Assembly: GCA_023391535.1 (NCBI GenBank)
Contig: JAEWAU010000120.1
Coordinates: 1-16,769, forward strand
Direction: 5' to 3'
From: Bacillota bacterium
GTDB lineage: Bacteria; Bacillota; Clostridia; Oscillospirales; Ethanoligenentaceae
Length of the DNA: 16,769 nt
Positions 13,697-16,769 of the stretch are shown piece after piece (position 1 is the stretch's first letter; each line of letters starts with the position of its first letter). A program made the translations under genes and the position numbers. Under the pieces are notes generated by a model, which searched no databases, had not been told where the DNA came from, and saw nothing but the letters and a program-made list of their open reading frames with translations.

Positions 13697-15061
13697 TCAG
13701 TACCGGCGCCGCCGGCGCTGGCGGCGGCTCTTGCGCCGGTTGATGAGAACGCTGAGCGCGACGTACAGCGCCAGCAGCAGGATCAGCAGTACGGCGACGA
13801 CCTTGAACCAGACCGAGCGGAAAAAGGACTGCACGAGAAACAGCAGGTAGAGCGTCTGGCTGCGGGTGGCGCTGTCTGCGGCAATCAGATCCACGGCACC
13901 GAGCTTTTCCTGTGCTTTGGTTTGCGGGTTGACGTAATAGACGATCTCCCGGCCGATTTTCTGCCCCTTGCTCACCGGGGCGCGCACCGAGGCGGGCACG
14001 CCCGAGAGCGTGATTTTGAGATCGGATTTTTTGAAGCTGCCCGGCAGGAGCGCGTTGAGCGGCTCGGCCGGAGTGAGCGAAATGGTGCTCGTGGAGGAAA
14101 GCTCCACCTTGACCTGTGCGGCCGTATCCGTGGTGCGCACCAGCGACTGCACGCTGAAATTGCCGTACACCCACTGGTAGAGCGCCTTGGTGGAGGAAAA
14201 GGCGGTGTTGAAGACGTTGCCGGCGGAATCCGTGCCCTTTTTGCCGCCCATCACCACGCAGTAATAGGTGATGCCGTCCTTTTGCGCATAGGAGACGAGG
14301 CAGGCGCCCGCGGGCGTGGTGGAACCGGTTTTGATGCCCTTGGCGTAGGCGTAATAAGAGGCGTGGCGCTCCTTGAGAATCATCCAGTTGGTGTTGAGAA
14401 GCGTGCGCGCCTTGGAAAGGTTCGTGATGGGAAGCGAGTATTCCGGCGTATCCACGATGCGGGCGAGCAGATCGTACTGCATGGCGTATTTGGCGACAAG
14501 ATAGGTGTCGTACGCCGTGGTGTAATGGTCGGGGTCCTGCAGGCCGTGCGGGTTGGCGTAATGGGTGTTCTTCGCGCCGATCTCCTTCGCCTTCGCGTTC
14601 ATCTGCGCGACGAACGCGTCGATGGAGCCGGAGGTGGCGCGCGCCAGAACGTCGGCGGCGTCGTCGCCCGAGGGGAGGAGCAGGCAGTAGAGTAGCTGTT
14701 CCACCGAGAGCTTTTCGCCCACCTTGAGCGGCACGAGGCTGCCGTACTTGCCTTCGAGCGGATGGATATCGCCGTACTGCACCGTGACGATGGTGTTCAG
14801 CGCGTTTTTGAACTTTTCATAAGCCAGGATGGCCGTCATCACCTTCGTGGTGGAAGCGGGGAAGATCTTTTCCTCCGCGTTTTTTTCGTAAATGACGGTG
14901 CCCGTATCGGCGTTGACGAGATAAACGGCGTTGCAGCCCGGCGCCGTCGGCGGCGTCCAGAGCGCCGCGGCGGGCATGGACGCGAGTGAAAAGAGGATTC
15001 CCAGAACAAGGGTGAGCAGCAGGACACGGATGCCCTTTGCGCTCCGCGCCGATTTGCGCAT
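13697..15061 (-). CDS. D-alanyl-D-alanine carboxypeptidase (PBP5/DacF family)
   Basis: 454 residues; trims the terminal D-Ala from peptidoglycan stem peptides outside the membrane. The signal sequence is about 1-34 (LLLTLVLGILFSLASMPAAA). The peptidase S11 core has Ser70-T-T-Lys73, Ser131-Gly-Asp133 in place of the usual SxN, and Lys244-Thr-Gly246. The C-terminal PBP5-type beta domain is about 300-395. A hydrophobic segment (about 418-440) and a very basic end (NRRKSRRQRRRRRY) make a true transmembrane anchor, unlike the amphipathic helix of E. coli PBP5. The start is ATG at 15061 with AAAGGA 8-9 bases upstream. It lies downstream of purA but behind a terminator, and I see no clear promoter of its own; expression may rely on read-through. 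Family is sure; DacF versus DacA/DacB is not decided. Confidence 0.93.
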   Translation of the reverse strand: MRKSARSAKGIRVLLLTLVLGILFSLASMPAAALWTPPTAPGCNAVYLVNADTGTVIYEKNAEEKIFPASTTKVMTAILAYEKFKNALNTIVTVQYGDIHPLEGKYGSLVPLKVGEKLSVEQLLYCLLLPSGDDAADVLARATSGSIDAFVAQMNAKAKEIGAKNTHYANPHGLQDPDHYTTAYDTYLVAKYAMQYDLLARIVDTPEYSLPITNLSKARTLLNTNWMILKERHASYYAYAKGIKTGSTTPAGACLVSYAQKDGITYYCVVMGGKKGTDSAGNVFNTAFSSTKALYQWVYGNFSVQSLVRTTDTAAQVKVELSSTSTISLTPAEPLNALLPGSFKKSDLKITLSGVPASVRAPVSKGQKIGREIVYYVNPQTKAQEKLGAVDLIAADSATRSQTLYLLFLVQSFFRSVWFKVVAVLLILLLALYVALSVLINRRKSRRQRRRRRY

Positions 15062-15076
15062 GGCCTGATCCTTTCC

Positions 15077-15111
15077 CGTTCTGCAGGCGGAACGCGCCTG
15101 CCGGCAGAACG
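15077..15111 (-). other. Leader stem-loop just upstream of the carboxypeptidase ribosome binding site
   Basis: Two stacked inverted repeats: an outer 7-bp stem CGTTCTG/CAGAACG and an inner 6-bp stem CAGGCG/CGCCTG, with a bulge on one side. It ends only a few bases before AAAGGA, so it could affect ribosome access. It matches no riboswitch I know. Confidence 0.4.
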
Positions 15112-15146
15112 CAGCGGGTACGGTTTGTTTGCCGGATACCGGCGCG

Positions 15147-15179
15147 AAAAGGGGCAGACGGACGCGTTCCGCCTGCCCC
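15147..15179 (-). terminator. Rho-independent terminator after purA
   Basis: On the minus strand, a 12-base arm (15179-15168), a 5-base loop, a 12-base arm (15162-15151) with one G-U pair, then TTTT (15150-15147). It lies about 57 bases after the purA stop and separates purA from the carboxypeptidase gene. Confidence 0.75.
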
Positions 15180-15235
15180 CGGCTGCGCCCGCTCCCGCCG
15201 GAAGCCCGGACGGAAGTTTGCTTTTGGGAACCGCT

Positions 15236-16510
15236 TCAGCGTTCGATATTCTGTTCCCGCGCGGGGCCGACGCCCACCATGGCGACGCGGCAGCCCACAA
15301 GCTCCTCGACGCGCAAAACGTAGCGGCGGGCGTCCTCCGGAAGATCCTCGAAGCGGTGCGCGCCCGAGAAATCGCCCGAAAAACCGGGCAGCGTTTCATA
15401 AACCGGCTCGCAGCCCGCCAGCTCCTCGAGCGTGGGCGGGAAATCGCCTGTGACGCTGCCGTCCGGCAGACGGTAGGCGGTGCAGATTTTGAGCTCGGGC
15501 AGCCCGGAGAGCGTATCGAGCTTGTTGAGAGCCACGCCCGTGAGGCCGTTGATGCGCACGGCGTGGCGCACGATGACGGCGTCGAACCAGCCGGTGCGGC
15601 GCGGACGGCCCGTGGTGGTGCCGAACTCGTGCCCGCGGTTGCGGATGGCGTCGCCCGTTTCGTCGAGCAGCTCGGTGGGGAAGGGGCCTTTGCCCACGCG
15701 CGTGGTGTACGCCTTGGCCACGCCGATCACCTCGTCGATGCAGGTGGGGCCGATGCCCGTACCCGTGGTGGCGCCGCCCGCCGTGGGGTGCGACGACGTG
15801 ACGAACGGGTAGGTGCCGAGATCCAGATCCAGCAGAGCGCCCTGCGCGCCCTCGAACAGCACGTTTTTGCCTTCTTTTACGGCGTTGTAGGCGAGCACCG
15901 AAACATCCGCCACGTACTTTTTGAGGCGCTCGCCGTAAGCCGTGTATTCTGCAATGACGGCCTGCGCATCGAGCGGCTTGCCGCCGTAGACGCATTCGAT
16001 GATGCGGTTCTTTTCAGCGCACACCTCGGCGGCCTTTTGGGCGAACAGCTCGGGATGCACGAGATCGTAGACGCGCAGACCGCAGCGCTCCGCTTTATCC
16101 ATATAGCACGGGCCGATGCCGCAGCGCGTGGTGCCGATGTCGCCCTTGCCGCGCGCTTCCTCCGAAAGGCCGTCCAGCACGATATGCCACGGCAGGATGA
16201 CGTGGGCGCGCGGGTCGATGCGCAGATTGCCGCACGAAATGCCGCGGGCTTCGAGCGCGTCGATTTCCGAAAGCAGGACCTTCGGGTCCACCACCACGCC
16301 GCATCCCACCAGGCAGGGGGTGGTGGGATAGAGGATGCCCGAGGGGATGAGATGGAGCTTGTACACCTCTTCGCCCGCTTTTACCGTATGCCCGGCGTTG
16401 TTGCCGCCCTGGCTGCGAACCACGACGTCGGCGCGCGAAGCGAGGATGTCGATGATCTTTCCTTTTCCCTCGTCGCCCCACTGGGCGCCGACCACCACTT
16501 TAGAAGGCAA
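15236..16510 (-). CDS. purA: Adenylosuccinate synthetase
   Basis: 424 residues; joins IMP and aspartate using GTP to make adenylosuccinate, the first committed step to AMP, in the cytoplasm. It starts with VVVGAQWGDEGKGK, with catalytic Asp13 and the GTP-binding loop 12-18, then NNAGHTV with catalytic His41. Further signature segments are DIGTTRCGIGPCYMDKAER (about 123-141), VLFEGAQGALLDLDLGTYPFV, GVALNKLDTL (GTP guanine recognition NKLD) and GTTTGRPRRTGWFD. Full length, no lesions. The start is TTG at 16510: no in-frame ATG exists before the GAQWGDEGKGK motif, and AAAGAGG lies 8 bases upstream. It is single in its own transcript, with a promoter at 16709-16737 and a long leader. No PurR box or guanine riboswitch was recognised. 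Confidence 0.97.
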   Translation of the reverse strand: MPSKVVVGAQWGDEGKGKIIDILASRADVVVRSQGGNNAGHTVKAGEEVYKLHLIPSGILYPTTPCLVGCGVVVDPKVLLSEIDALEARGISCGNLRIDPRAHVILPWHIVLDGLSEEARGKGDIGTTRCGIGPCYMDKAERCGLRVYDLVHPELFAQKAAEVCAEKNRIIECVYGGKPLDAQAVIAEYTAYGERLKKYVADVSVLAYNAVKEGKNVLFEGAQGALLDLDLGTYPFVTSSHPTAGGATTGTGIGPTCIDEVIGVAKAYTTRVGKGPFPTELLDETGDAIRNRGHEFGTTTGRPRRTGWFDAVIVRHAVRINGLTGVALNKLDTLSGLPELKICTAYRLPDGSVTGDFPPTLEELAGCEPVYETLPGFSGDFSGAHRFEDLPEDARRYVLRVEELVGCRVAMVGVGPAREQNIER

Positions 16511-16518
16511 AACAAAAA

Positions 16519-16525
16519 CCTCTTT
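16519..16525 (-). promoter_or_regulatory. Ribosome binding site that fixes the purA TTG start
   Basis: AAAGAGG on the minus strand, 8 bases before TTG at 16510. The nearby ATG at 16532 is in another frame and would read an unrelated peptide. Confidence 0.75.
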
Positions 16526-16702
16526 TCCATATGATGACAGATCCTGCGCGGACGCGCCTTTCCGAGTGTTCTCCCCGCGCGCGCGAATATGCGCGCCCGC
16601 GGGGAAAACCGGCCCGCGGCGGGAAGAAAACGCGGAAAAACAGCAGCCCGGCCACCGGCCCCGGAAAAACCGCCCGGTATTGCGCCGAGCCGGAAACGCC
16701 GC
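16526..16702 (-). other. Long GC-rich purA leader
   Basis: About 190 bases separate the predicted transcription start from the purA start codon. It contains a strong bulged hairpin (16573-16604, outer CCCCGC/GCGGGG and inner GCGCGC/GCGCGC) and two T-rich patches. I see no known riboswitch core, and the hairpin is not followed by a T-run. Confidence 0.35.
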
Positions 16703-16708
16703 GACTTT

Positions 16709-16737
16709 ATTATAGCAAATTGATAAAGGAGTTTCAA
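16709..16737 (-). promoter_or_regulatory. purA promoter
   Basis: On the minus strand: TTGAAA (16737-16732), a 17-base spacer, TATAAT (16714-16709), with an upstream TG that makes an extended -10 (TGCTATAAT). Beyond it, to 16769, I see no gene. Confidence 0.88.
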
Positions 16738-16769
16738 CAAAAGAGCGTGCCGCCGGGCGGAGTAAAATC

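Noticed and set aside
15125..16534. 469-codon open frame on the plus strand over purA
   Set aside because: Antisense to a full-length, motif-perfect purA.
16511..16702. Purine riboswitch before purA
   Set aside because: The conserved guanine-riboswitch core could not be found in the leader.

Overview
The window looks like chromosomal DNA from an anaerobic, probably spore-forming, high-GC member of the Clostridia. Oscillospirales/Ruminococcaceae-like is my best guess, and it is inference only. The support is strong AAAGGAG-type ribosome binding sites, a TepA-like ClpP relative, a Rex redox repressor, AdhE, and a 2-hydroxyacyl-CoA dehydratase-activator system. GC content is high, so long antisense ORFs shadow nearly every real gene. 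I count eleven protein genes and see no rRNA, tRNA, CRISPR array or insertion sequence.

Left half, minus strand (6182 down to 1): a near-perfect sigma-A promoter at 6155-6182 starts an apparent five-gene operon. In order of transcription it encodes a 990-residue protein with two BcrAD/BadF-type ATPase activator modules plus a DUF2229-like region, a 441-residue COG3581-like partner, two small paralogous one-helix membrane proteins (92 and 107 residues), and a TepA-like ClpP-family protein that runs off the left edge. In many Firmicutes the first two are, as far as I recall, one polypeptide of about 1400 residues. The substrate of this ATP-driven electron-transfer system is unknown. Two small membrane proteins next to it carry what looks like a ribosomal L7/L12 C-terminal-type motif. 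This is the most likely place for undescribed biology.

Middle, plus strand (6279 to 13573): a divergent consensus promoter drives aconitase and isocitrate dehydrogenase, the oxidative route from citrate to 2-oxoglutarate. They are followed by rex, a strong terminator, a 260-base stretch with no gene, and adhE. The adhE promoter carries a perfect 18-bp Rex operator at the transcription start and a second, degenerate one over the -35 box. The NADH sensor gene therefore sits directly upstream of a gene it very probably represses, one that regenerates NAD+ by making ethanol. Rex, aconitase/IDH and AdhE together look like an NADH-balance neighbourhood.

Right end, minus strand (16737 down to 13616): purA (adenylosuccinate synthase, TTG start, promoter at 16709-16737 and a structured leader of about 190 nt), a terminator, then a D-alanyl-D-alanine carboxypeptidase with a C-terminal membrane anchor. 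The carboxypeptidase and adhE converge on a perfect 18-bp inverted repeat that acts as terminator, at least for the carboxypeptidase.
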